Source: Gammaproteobacteria bacterium (GTDB taxonomy: Bacteria; Pseudomonadota; Gammaproteobacteria; JABDGN01). From it: a stretch of 5,083 nucleotides of DNA. Below are positions 1 to 5,083 of the stretch, in pieces. Positions within the stretch are counted from its first letter, which is position 1. Each line of letters starts with the position of its first letter. Where the stretch lies: contig JAESTO010000076.1 in the NCBI GenBank assembly GCA_016763565.1, positions 1-5,083 on the forward strand, given 5' to 3'. The notes below the pieces were generated by a model that worked only from the letters and a program-made list of their open reading frames with translations, was not told the DNA's origin and ran no database searches. The position numbers and the translations under genes were made by a program.

Positions 1-369
1 ATCGCCGGCTAAAATTGCGGTGGCTTCATCAAAGGCTTTATGGCAGGTCGGTTTGCCACGGCGCAAATCATCGTCATCCATTGCGGGTAAATCGTCGTGA
101 ATTAAGGAGTAGCAGTGAATAAGTTCAACCGCACATGCTGGCCCATCGAGCAAGCTGATATCCGTGTTTAATGCTTCACCAATAGCATAAATCAATAATG
201 GTCGTATACGTTTGCCACCATTCAATGTTGAGTAATGCAAGGCTTGATGCAATAATTTGGGTCTATCGTCAACGTTAGGCAGCCATTTTTTTAAGCTTGC
301 CACAGCACGAGATTGATGGGTAGTAACGAAATGGCGGAATGTAGCGTTATCTTGCACGGCGATCAACAT
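1..369 (-). CDS. ispA: Farnesyl diphosphate synthase (geranyltranstransferase), N-terminal part, runs off the left edge
   Basis: This polyprenyl synthetase condenses isopentenyl diphosphate with dimethylallyl and then geranyl diphosphate to give farnesyl diphosphate, the precursor of undecaprenyl phosphate and quinone side chains, in the cytoplasm. The visible 123 codons hold the family's substrate-binding GGKRIRP at residues 51-57. They also hold the first aspartate-rich motif, HDDLPAMDDDDLRRGKPT at 91-108, where D92, D93 and D98 form the Mg-diphosphate site. The second aspartate-rich motif lies beyond the window. The family is about 300 residues long, so well over half is missing. The ATG at 369 is the first possible start, because an in-frame TAA lies three codons upstream. 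There is no clear Shine-Dalgarno sequence before it. It lies downstream of xseB on the same strand; dxs is a likely next gene off the left edge. The family call is firm. The exact chain-length product cannot be proven from this fragment, but the short-chain type with four residues between D93 and D98 fits farnesyl diphosphate synthase. Confidence 0.95.
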   Translation of the reverse strand, partial: MLIAVQDNATFRHFVTTHQSRAVASLKKWLPNVDDRPKLLHQALHYSTLNGGKRIRPLLIYAIGEALNTDISLLDGPACAVELIHCYSLIHDDLPAMDDDDLRRGKPTCHKAFDEATAILAGD

Positions 370-386
370 AATTGATTAAAATCACA

Positions 387-392
387 AGTATA
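387..392 (-). promoter_or_regulatory. Possible -10 box of an internal ispA promoter
   Basis: On the minus strand the hexamer is TATACT, five of six matches to TATAAT. The hexamer 17 bases upstream (TTTATC) is a poor -35 match. Transcription would begin near 380 and leave a leader of only about 11 bases before the ispA ATG, consistent with the lack of a Shine-Dalgarno sequence there. AT-rich sequence gives such boxes often, so this is a weak call. Confidence 0.2.
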
Positions 393-415
393 ACGTTAAT
401 ATGAAAAAGGATAAA

Positions 416-432
416 GGTGGCATTCAGCCGCC
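416..432 (-). terminator. Weak hairpin followed by a T-rich tract between xseB and ispA
   Basis: Read on the minus strand, GGCGGC-TGAAT-GCCACC can fold into a 6-position stem with one internal C-A mismatch and a 5-base loop. The pyrimidine-rich stretch TTTATCCTTTTTC follows directly. This resembles a poor intrinsic terminator or attenuator that would lower read-through from xseB into ispA. The stem pairs better on the plus strand, where the mismatch becomes a G-U pair, but no T tract follows there. The mismatch and short stem make this doubtful. Confidence 0.22.
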
Positions 433-512
433 AGAATTTCCTAGCTAAGGACCTTACTGATAATAGAATCAAGAGGTGCTTTTTCCATCATCATTTTTTT
501 CATTAAATGCGG

Positions 513-722
513 TTAATTTTTCTCGCCTTGCTTACTTAACAAAATTTGCACTTTCTGTTCGGCACTTTTTAATGTTTGTTGGCATTCATTAGCTAATTTA
601 ATGCCTTGTTCAAATTCGCTAAGTGCTGATTCTAAAGGCAGTTCATCGGACTCTATTTTTTCAACAATAGACTCTAATTTCTTCAGTGATGTCGCAAAGC
701 TAGGCGTGGTTTTTTTTGGCAT
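513..722 (-). CDS. xseB: Exodeoxyribonuclease VII small subunit
   Basis: XseB is the small, mostly helical subunit of exonuclease VII. With the large catalytic subunit XseA it forms a cytoplasmic complex that degrades single-stranded DNA from both ends during repair and recombination. The 69-residue product starts MPKKTTPSFA, like the E. coli protein (MPKK...). It carries the family pattern: SFATSLKKLESIVEKIES near 9-26, the LPLESALSEFEQGIKLA segment in the middle, and the end pattern AEQKVQILL. At 69 residues it is slightly shorter than the 80 of E. coli, mainly in the acidic C-terminal tail. An upstream in-frame ATG at 737 would add five residues (MRQNN), but that ATG is part of the ATGAGG that supplies the Shine-Dalgarno sequence, so 722 is preferred. 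xseA is not in the window, as is usual. ispA follows after 143 bases. Confidence 0.95.
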   Translation of the reverse strand: MPKKTTPSFATSLKKLESIVEKIESDELPLESALSEFEQGIKLANECQQTLKSAEQKVQILLSKQGEKN

Positions 723-731
723 ATTGTTTTG

Positions 732-736
732 CCTCA
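732..736 (-). promoter_or_regulatory. Ribosome binding site that sets the xseB start
   Basis: On the minus strand TGAGG lies 9 bases before the ATG at 722, a good Shine-Dalgarno position. It overlaps the alternative in-frame ATG at 735-737, which has no good ribosome binding site of its own. This decides in favour of the shorter, 69-residue XseB. Confidence 0.7.
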
Positions 737-766
737 TTAATAAAAGTACGCAATTATAGCTGATTT

Positions 767-778
767 TATTATATAATA
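767..778. promoter_or_regulatory. Palindromic -10 region, possible bidirectional promoter for gcvT and xseB
   Basis: The 12 bases TATTATATAATA are a perfect palindrome in the 67-base region between the divergent operons. They contain TATAAT on the plus strand (772-777) and TATAAT on the minus strand (773-768). Use of the plus box would start transcription near 784, about 20 bases before the gcvT ATG. Use of the minus box would start near 761, about 39 bases before the xseB ATG. Neither direction has a convincing -35 hexamer at 16-18 bases. A second minus-strand TATAAT lies at 758-753; TTGCCG at 784-779 is its best -35 candidate, but the spacing of 20 is long. Exact boxes on both strands support promoter function; which one is used is inference. 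Confidence 0.55.
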
Positions 779-804
779 CGGCAAAATTTTTAAGAGAATA
801 AAGT

Positions 805-1911
805 ATGGCACAAAAAACTCCTTTTTATCAACAACATCAACAAGCTGGCGCTAAGTTGGTTGACTTTGCGGGTTGGCAAATGCCATTACACTATGGGTCA
901 CAAATTGCGGAACATCATTACGTACGCAATGATGCCGGTATGTTTGATGTATCACATATGACAATTGTCGACATAAAAGGTGAACAAGCAAAAGCTTATT
1001 TGCAGTATTTATTGGCTAATAATGTGGCTAAATTAAAAATGGCAGGTAAAGCTTTGTATAGTTGTATGCTCAACGAACACGGTGGCGTGGTCGATGATTT
1101 AATCGCCTATTATTTTGCAGATGATCATTATCGTTTAGTTGTGAACTCGGCTACCCGAGAAAAAGATTTAGTGTGGTTACAGCAACATGCACAAAATTTT
1201 ACAGTGGCATTACAAGAACAGCAAGCTTTAGCCATTTTGGCAGTGCAAGGCCCACAAGCTATTACTAAGTTGAAAGCCATTTTTTCCCCTATAGAGCAAG
1301 CTCAAATTGATGCGCTAAAACCCTTTACTAGTCTTACGCTAGGAGAGGTATTTATTGCTCGTACCGGTTATACCGGTGAAGAGGGTGTGGAAATAATATT
1401 GCCAAGTAAGCAAGCGAGTGAACTATGGCAACAACTATTGGCACTAGACGTTAAGCCATGTGGCTTAGCTGCACGTGATACTTTACGCCTAGAGGCGGGT
1501 ATGAATTTATACGGTAATGACATGGATGAGGCTACGTCACCTTTGGACTCTGGTCTAGCATGGACCGTTTCTTTTAAAGATGAAGCCCGTAATTTTATCG
1601 GGAAATCAGCACTGCTTGCCCAGAAAAAACGCGGAGTTAACCGACGATTAGTTGGCTTGGTATTAGAAGATCGTGGTATTATGCGTCGCGGCTACAAAGT
1701 GATGAATAAGGGTAGTGAGGGTGAAATTACTAGTGGTATTTTTTCACCAACATTGCAAAAATCTATTGCATTTGCGCGAATCCCTGCTACCATTCAGCAT
1801 GCATGTTTCGTTGAGATTCGTGGCAAACAAATTCCCGCGAAAATAGTGACACTACCTTTTGTAAGGGAAGGCCAACCAGTTTATAAAGCAATAGCGAGAT
1901 CTTTATTATGA
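805..1911 (+). CDS. gcvT: Aminomethyltransferase (glycine cleavage system T-protein)
   Basis: T-protein takes the aminomethyl group held on the lipoyl arm of H-protein, transfers its carbon to tetrahydrofolate as 5,10-methylene-tetrahydrofolate and releases ammonia. The 368-residue product matches the usual length (E. coli 364). Conserved blocks in order are [10 protein letters not shown] (21-30), AGMFDVSHM (44-52), GGVVDDLI (93-100, with the acidic pair D97-D98 where the family's catalytic aspartate lies), [12 protein letters not shown] (186-197), [20 protein letters not shown] (220-239) and [11 protein letters not shown] (245-255). The C-terminal barrel carries [18 protein letters not shown] (309-326). 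The start is well supported: [11 protein letters not shown] is a typical N-terminus, and AAGAGA at 792-797 sits 7 bases upstream. It is first in the operon; its TGA overlaps the gcvH ATG as ATGA. Position 312 is Ile and 318 Gln where I recall Thr and Gly being commoner (TSGTFSPTLGKS); this is conservative and unlikely to matter. Confidence 0.98.
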   Translation: MAQKTPFYQQHQQAGAKLVDFAGWQMPLHYGSQIAEHHYVRNDAGMFDVSHMTIVDIKGEQAKAYLQYLLANNVAKLKMAGKALYSCMLNEHGGVVDDLIAYYFADDHYRLVVNSATREKDLVWLQQHAQNFTVALQEQQALAILAVQGPQAITKLKAIFSPIEQAQIDALKPFTSLTLGEVFIARTGYTGEEGVEIILPSKQASELWQQLLALDVKPCGLAARDTLRLEAGMNLYGNDMDEATSPLDSGLAWTVSFKDEARNFIGKSALLAQKKRGVNRRLVGLVLEDRGIMRRGYKVMNKGSEGEITSGIFSPTLQKSIAFARIPATIQHACFVEIRGKQIPAKIVTLPFVREGQPVYKAIARSLL

Positions 1912-2300
1912 GCAATGTTCCTAGCGATTTATATTACACACAATCACATGAGTGGGTCAGTATCGAAGACGGTATTGCGACCATCGGTATTACTGAGCAC
2001 GCGCAAGAATTATTGGGTGATATGGTATTTATTGAATTACCCGACGTAGGCGCAATATTGCATACGGGTGAAGAAGCCAGTGTTGTTGAATCAGTTAAAG
2101 CTGCTTCTGATGTATATTCACCCGTTTCTGGTGAAGTGACCGAAGTTAATGAAGCCTTAGTCGATAACCCGGGCGTAGTCAATAATGATTCTTTTAATGA
2201 TGGTTGGTTATTTAAAATAAAATTAGATGATGTTGACAGTGTTGATGATTTACTCGATGCCGATGCTTATCGCGATATTATTGAAACTGACGAACACTAA
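1908..2300 (+). CDS. gcvH: Glycine cleavage system H-protein (lipoyl carrier)
   Basis: H-protein is the small shuttle whose lipoyl-lysine arm carries the aminomethyl group from P-protein to T-protein and is then reoxidised by L-protein. The 130-residue product has the standard length (about 125-130). The lipoyl site is seen in [20 protein letters not shown] (54-73), with Lys64 as the attachment residue in ESVKAASD. Other family marks are YTQSHEWV (10-17), [19 protein letters not shown] (27-45), [11 protein letters not shown] (74-84) and the DGWLFKI segment (98-104). The start overlaps the gcvT stop (ATGA, 1908-1911), which suggests translational coupling; only a weak purine stretch, CGAGA, precedes it. 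The acidic end ([20 protein letters not shown]) is normal for the family. Lipoylation enzymes are not in the window. Confidence 0.98.
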   Translation: MSNVPSDLYYTQSHEWVSIEDGIATIGITEHAQELLGDMVFIELPDVGAILHTGEEASVVESVKAASDVYSPVSGEVTEVNEALVDNPGVVNNDSFNDGWLFKIKLDDVDSVDDLLDADAYRDIIETDEH

Positions 2301-2325
2301 AGTTAATAAGAAACAAGAAAACAAT

Positions 2326-3735
2326 ATGCCATTTATTCCCCACACCGAACAAGAAGCACAACAAATGCTTGACATCATCGGGGTAGCTAAACTCGATGAT
2401 TTATTTGATGAAATTCCTAGTGATTTACGCATTGACGATTTGCCCGATATTTCGCAGGGCTTAAGCGAATTAGCCTTAACACAACATGCTAAAGAACTTG
2501 CCGCACAAGATAAGAGTAAATTGAACTTTATTGGTGCAGGCGCTTACGAACATCATATTCCTGCTGTCGTATGGGAAATTGCTGGTCGCGGAGAATTTCT
2601 CACCGCTTATACGCCTTACCAAGCAGAGGCCAGCCAAGGGACCTTGCAATTGCTCTACGAATTTCAAACCATGATGGCCAATTTAATGAGCATGGATGTG
2701 TCAAATACCTCGTTATATGACGGTGCTTCCGGTTTGGCAGAAGCTATTCTCATGGCGGTTCGTGCTAATCGCCACGCAAAATCCAAACGCATTTTATTTG
2801 CTGGTACGGTTAATCCTAATTATCGGCGTGTCGTAAATACGATTATTAAACAACAACATATCGAATTAATTGAATTGCCATTTGATCCACAAAGTGGACA
2901 TATTACAGAACAACATTTATCAGCATTTGATAACGAGGAATTTGCGGCTATAGTCATTCCACAGCCCAATTTTTTCGGTACACTAGAGGATGCTGATACC
3001 TTAACCAATTGGGCACATCACAAAAAACTTTTGGTGATCGGCGTAGTTAATCCCCTAGCAATGGCCCTGATTAAAGAACCGGGTCAGTGGGGTGAGCAAG
3101 GCGCTGATATTGTTTGTGGTGAATTGCAACCGTTGGGTATTCCCTTAGCATCGGGTGGCCCTTATGCGGGTTTCTTATGTTGTAAACAAGCATTCGTTCG
3201 GCAAATGCCTGGGCGTATTATTGGTCGTACGGTGGATTTACAAGGGCGCGAAGGCTTTACACTGACCTTGCAGGCGCGAGAACAACATATTCGTCGTGGT
3301 AAAGCAACATCTAATATTTGCACCAATCAAGGTTTATTAGTGACTGCAGCTACTATTTATATGAGTGTAATGGGGCCGGCGGGTTTGTACCATACAGCAG
3401 CAGTCAGTCATGCGAACACGCAGCAGTTAGTCGAAAAACTAACGCAAATTCCTGGTGTAGCACACGCTTTTATAAGACCTTATTTTCACGAGGTTGTATT
3501 ACGTTTTAATCAACCCGTTAGCGAAGTGCTCGCGGCATTATCCGCAGAAGACATTCAAGGCGGTTTCAATTTAACTGACGATTTTCCACAATTAGGCGAA
3601 TGTTTATTAGTTTGTGTAACGGAAGTTAAAACAGCCGCTAATCTGCATATGTATGCTGAAAAATTGGCGGTCATTCTTCAAAGGTTGCAAGCGCAATCTA
3701 AACATATCCAGCAAGCGGAGTCTGCTACATGTTAA
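2326..3735 (+). CDS. gcvPA: Glycine dehydrogenase (decarboxylating) subunit 1, P-protein alpha subunit
   Basis: This is the N-terminal half of the two-gene P-protein, which with GcvPB forms the PLP enzyme that decarboxylates glycine and loads the aminomethyl group onto H-protein. The 469-residue product is near the usual length (about 440-450, here with a somewhat longer tail). It begins [20 protein letters not shown], the standard N-terminus. Conserved blocks are [12 protein letters not shown] (68-79), [16 protein letters not shown] (93-108), [15 protein letters not shown] (126-140), GGPYAGF (277-283), [18 protein letters not shown] (294-311) and [20 protein letters not shown] (315-334). It is a fold-type I aminotransferase-like protein, but this half lacks the PLP lysine, which lies in GcvPB. 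Its residues complete the active site at the interface in the known Thermus structure. The frame is open upstream to an ATG at 2227 inside gcvH; that start is rejected because its extra 33 residues have no family counterpart. The ribosome binding site is weak (AAGA at 2315-2318). The stop overlaps the start of gcvPB. Confidence 0.97.
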   Translation: MPFIPHTEQEAQQMLDIIGVAKLDDLFDEIPSDLRIDDLPDISQGLSELALTQHAKELAAQDKSKLNFIGAGAYEHHIPAVVWEIAGRGEFLTAYTPYQAEASQGTLQLLYEFQTMMANLMSMDVSNTSLYDGASGLAEAILMAVRANRHAKSKRILFAGTVNPNYRRVVNTIIKQQHIELIELPFDPQSGHITEQHLSAFDNEEFAAIVIPQPNFFGTLEDADTLTNWAHHKKLLVIGVVNPLAMALIKEPGQWGEQGADIVCGELQPLGIPLASGGPYAGFLCCKQAFVRQMPGRIIGRTVDLQGREGFTLTLQAREQHIRRGKATSNICTNQGLLVTAATIYMSVMGPAGLYHTAAVSHANTQQLVEKLTQIPGVAHAFIRPYFHEVVLRFNQPVSEVLAALSAEDIQGGFNLTDDFPQLGECLLVCVTEVKTAANLHMYAEKLAVILQRLQAQSKHIQQAESATC

Positions 3736-5083
3736 TTTTCCAACATTCACAAGCAGGGCGTCGTGCGGGCGCGCAAGTGCCACATCATACCGCTGGTATC
3801 AGTGATATTCCGCCACAATTTTTACGTGTTGATAAACCGCATTTGCCTGAAGTATCTGAACTACAAGTTGTTCGCCATTACACTAATTTATCACGCAAAA
3901 ACTTCTCTATCGATACGCATTTTTATCCGCTAGGTTCTTGCACGATGAAATATAATCCGCGTGGTGTGCATCGCTTAGCGTCATTGCCAGAATTTTTAGC
4001 ACGTCACCCGCTAGCTGATTTATCTCATAGCCAGGGCTACATGCATTGCGTTTATGAATTACAAAATATGCTTGGACATATCACGGGTATGGCCGGTGTC
4101 TCATTAGCGCCAATGGCGGGTGCTCAAGGTGAGTTTGTTGGTGCGGCAATGATTCGTGCTTATCACGATGCGCGTAATGATCAAGCGCGCAATGAGATAA
4201 TTGTGCCGGATGCCGCTCATGGCACCAATCCTGCTTCAGCCGTTATGTGTGGTTATAAAATAAGAGAAATTCATACCAAAGCTGATGGTGATATCGATAT
4301 TGATGAATTGCGTACGATGGTAGGTCCACAAACGGCGGGTATTATGTTAACTAACCCATCAACCGTCGGGGTATTCGAGCGAAAAATTCAAGAAATAGCA
4401 AAAATAGTGCATCAGGCAGGTGGGTTGCTTTATTATGATGGTGCTAATCTCAACGCTATTTTAGGCCAATGTCGGCCAGGCGATATGGGTTTTGATGTCA
4501 TGCACATTAATTTGCATAAAACATTTGCTACACCACATGGTGGCGGTGGACCCGGTGGTGGACCTGTTGCATTTTGTGAGCGTTTACTTCCTTACGCTCC
4601 CATACCCATGGTCGATAAAAAAAATGCTAGTTATGTTTGGCTAAGTGAAATAGAATGTCCACATAGTATTGGGCGTTTATCCAACTTTATGGGTAATGCC
4701 GGTATTATTTTACGTGCCTATCTTTATACACGTTTATTAGGACGTGAAGGTCTGCGGCGCGTTGGGCAATATGCCACGTTGAATGCTAATTATATGATGA
4801 AACGCTTGCAGCAAGCGGGTTTTACTTTAGCTTATCCACAACGCCGTGCTTCGCATGAATTTATTATTACATTGAAACCTCAAACCAAGGCGCATGGTGT
4901 TACTGCCACAGATTTTGCTAAACGTTTGTTGGATTATGATTTTCATGCGCCAACTATTTATTTTCCATTGCTTATTCCCGAATGCATGTTGATTGAGCCA
5001 ACGGAAACTGAGAGCAAGCAAGAAATAGATGCGTTTGTTGATGCGATGATTTCTATTAAAAAAGAAGCTGAAACTAATCCGGA
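3729..5083 (+). CDS. gcvPB: Glycine dehydrogenase (decarboxylating) subunit 2, P-protein beta subunit, runs off the right edge
   Basis: This is the PLP-bearing half of the two-gene P-protein. I translated 451 codons from 3729 to the window edge without a stop. Family members are about 480-500 residues long, so the final few dozen are missing. Visible blocks are [12 protein letters not shown] (66-77), MAGAQGEF near 130-137, [10 protein letters not shown] (161-170), [10 protein letters not shown] (235-244, with Asp237 placed to contact the PLP ring nitrogen), [19 protein letters not shown] (261-279, with Lys264 as the PLP Schiff-base lysine), SHEF (375-378), [17 protein letters not shown] (402-418) and IEPTETES (422-429). 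The ATG lies inside the end of gcvPA, giving the overlap ATGTTAA (3729-3735). GGAG at 3717-3720 stands 8 bases before it, so it has a good ribosome binding site as well as likely coupling to gcvPA. The catalytic set is intact, so an active enzyme is expected. An Ala-or-similar position in the glycine-rich loop is Gly here (GPGGGP). Confidence 0.97.
   Translation, partial: MLIFQHSQAGRRAGAQVPHHTAGISDIPPQFLRVDKPHLPEVSELQVVRHYTNLSRKNFSIDTHFYPLGSCTMKYNPRGVHRLASLPEFLARHPLADLSHSQGYMHCVYELQNMLGHITGMAGVSLAPMAGAQGEFVGAAMIRAYHDARNDQARNEIIVPDAAHGTNPASAVMCGYKIREIHTKADGDIDIDELRTMVGPQTAGIMLTNPSTVGVFERKIQEIAKIVHQAGGLLYYDGANLNAILGQCRPGDMGFDVMHINLHKTFATPHGGGGPGGGPVAFCERLLPYAPIPMVDKKNASYVWLSEIECPHSIGRLSNFMGNAGIILRAYLYTRLLGREGLRRVGQYATLNANYMMKRLQQAGFTLAYPQRRASHEFIITLKPQTKAHGVTATDFAKRLLDYDFHAPTIYFPLLIPECMLIEPTETESKQEIDAFVDAMISIKKEAETNP

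Larger units (their letters stand above)
370..512 (-). other. xseB-ispA intergenic gap with weak signals only
   Basis: These 143 bases separate the xseB stop from the ispA start on the minus strand. Nothing in them is clearly a gene. What can be seen: a 20-codon reading frame at 503-441 (begins MKKMMMEK, ends in TAG) without a ribosome binding site; an imperfect hairpin at 416-432; short dyads at 373-384 (TGATT-AA-AATCA), 391-398 (TAACGTTA) and 446-456 (TAAGG-A-CCTTA); and a possible -10 box at 387-392. AT-rich dyads this short arise easily by chance. The known E. coli junction between these genes is nearly abutting, so the gap itself is the noteworthy point. It may mean that ispA has its own promoter or that an older gene here has decayed. 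Confidence 0.5.

Noticed and set aside
723..737. Start of xseB at the upstream ATG (adds MRQNN)
   Set aside because: That ATG is fused to the GAGG that serves as ribosome binding site for the ATG at 722, and the shorter product begins MPKK like known XseB.
1934..2182. 82-codon reading frame antisense to gcvH
   Set aside because: It lies wholly opposite a firmly identified gene, is rich in Ser and Thr as expected of a shadow frame, and has no recognisable domain.
2227..2325. Upstream extension of gcvPA from an ATG at 2227 inside gcvH
   Set aside because: The 33 extra residues lie in another frame of the well-conserved gcvH end and match no P-protein N-terminus. The start at 2326 gives the standard MPFIPHTE beginning.
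2250..3008. Three antisense frames of about 60 codons opposite gcvH/gcvPA (2250-2432, 2476-2667, 2820-3008)
   Set aside because: They mirror the conserved gcvPA coding sequence, are Cys- and Ser-rich as shadow frames often are, and match no known family.
3318..3509. 63-codon plus-strand frame inside gcvPA
   Set aside because: It is an alternative frame across a conserved P-protein segment, with no ribosome binding site and no known family.
4827..5021. 64-codon antisense frame opposite gcvPB
   Set aside because: It is the shadow of the conserved C-terminal part of gcvPB, which is itself open to the window edge.
1..5083. A mobile element, CRISPR array, toxin-antitoxin pair, defence gene or other undescribed system
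   Set aside because: Five of the six genes are tightly arranged housekeeping genes of known families. No direct-repeat arrays, transposase motifs, long terminal inverted repeats or tRNA-like segments were seen on either strand.

Overview
The window reads as ordinary housekeeping DNA from a moderately AT-rich gammaproteobacterium. By eye it is clearly AT-leaning; base composition was not counted. Two divergent operons leave a 67-base intergenic region at 738-804. The xseB-ispA pair (in many gammaproteobacteria followed by dxs) points to Gammaproteobacteria. The gcvT-gcvH-gcvPA-gcvPB order with a two-gene P-protein fits lineages such as Legionella and Coxiella better than Escherichia, which has a single fused gcvP. 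This placement is inference from gene order and remembered protein families; no search was run.

Leftward (minus strand): xseB, the small subunit of exodeoxyribonuclease VII, starts at 722. After a 143-base gap comes ispA, farnesyl diphosphate synthase, which starts at 369 and runs off the left edge after 123 codons. The gap is wider than the nearly abutting xseB/ispA junction known in E. coli. It holds only weak signals: an imperfect hairpin, a possible -10 box, short dyads and a 20-codon reading frame without a ribosome binding site.

Rightward (plus strand): gcvT (T-protein, aminomethyltransferase), gcvH (lipoyl carrier H-protein), gcvPA and gcvPB (the two subunits of glycine dehydrogenase, the P-protein) form one compact operon. 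gcvT and gcvH share an ATGA overlap, gcvH and gcvPA are 25 bases apart, and gcvPA and gcvPB overlap by 7 bases. gcvPB has no stop before the right edge and is missing roughly its last few dozen residues.

Together the four gcv products make the glycine-specific part of the glycine cleavage system. P-protein decarboxylates glycine and passes the aminomethyl group to the lipoyl arm of H-protein (Lys64). T-protein transfers the one-carbon unit to tetrahydrofolate and releases ammonia. The fourth component, L-protein (dihydrolipoyl dehydrogenase), is usually encoded elsewhere and is not seen here.

No RNA genes, mobile elements, CRISPR arrays or defence genes were found, and nothing looks like a new system. 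The most distinctive non-coding signal is a perfect 12-base palindrome at 767-778 that places a consensus -10 box on each strand between the divergent operons.
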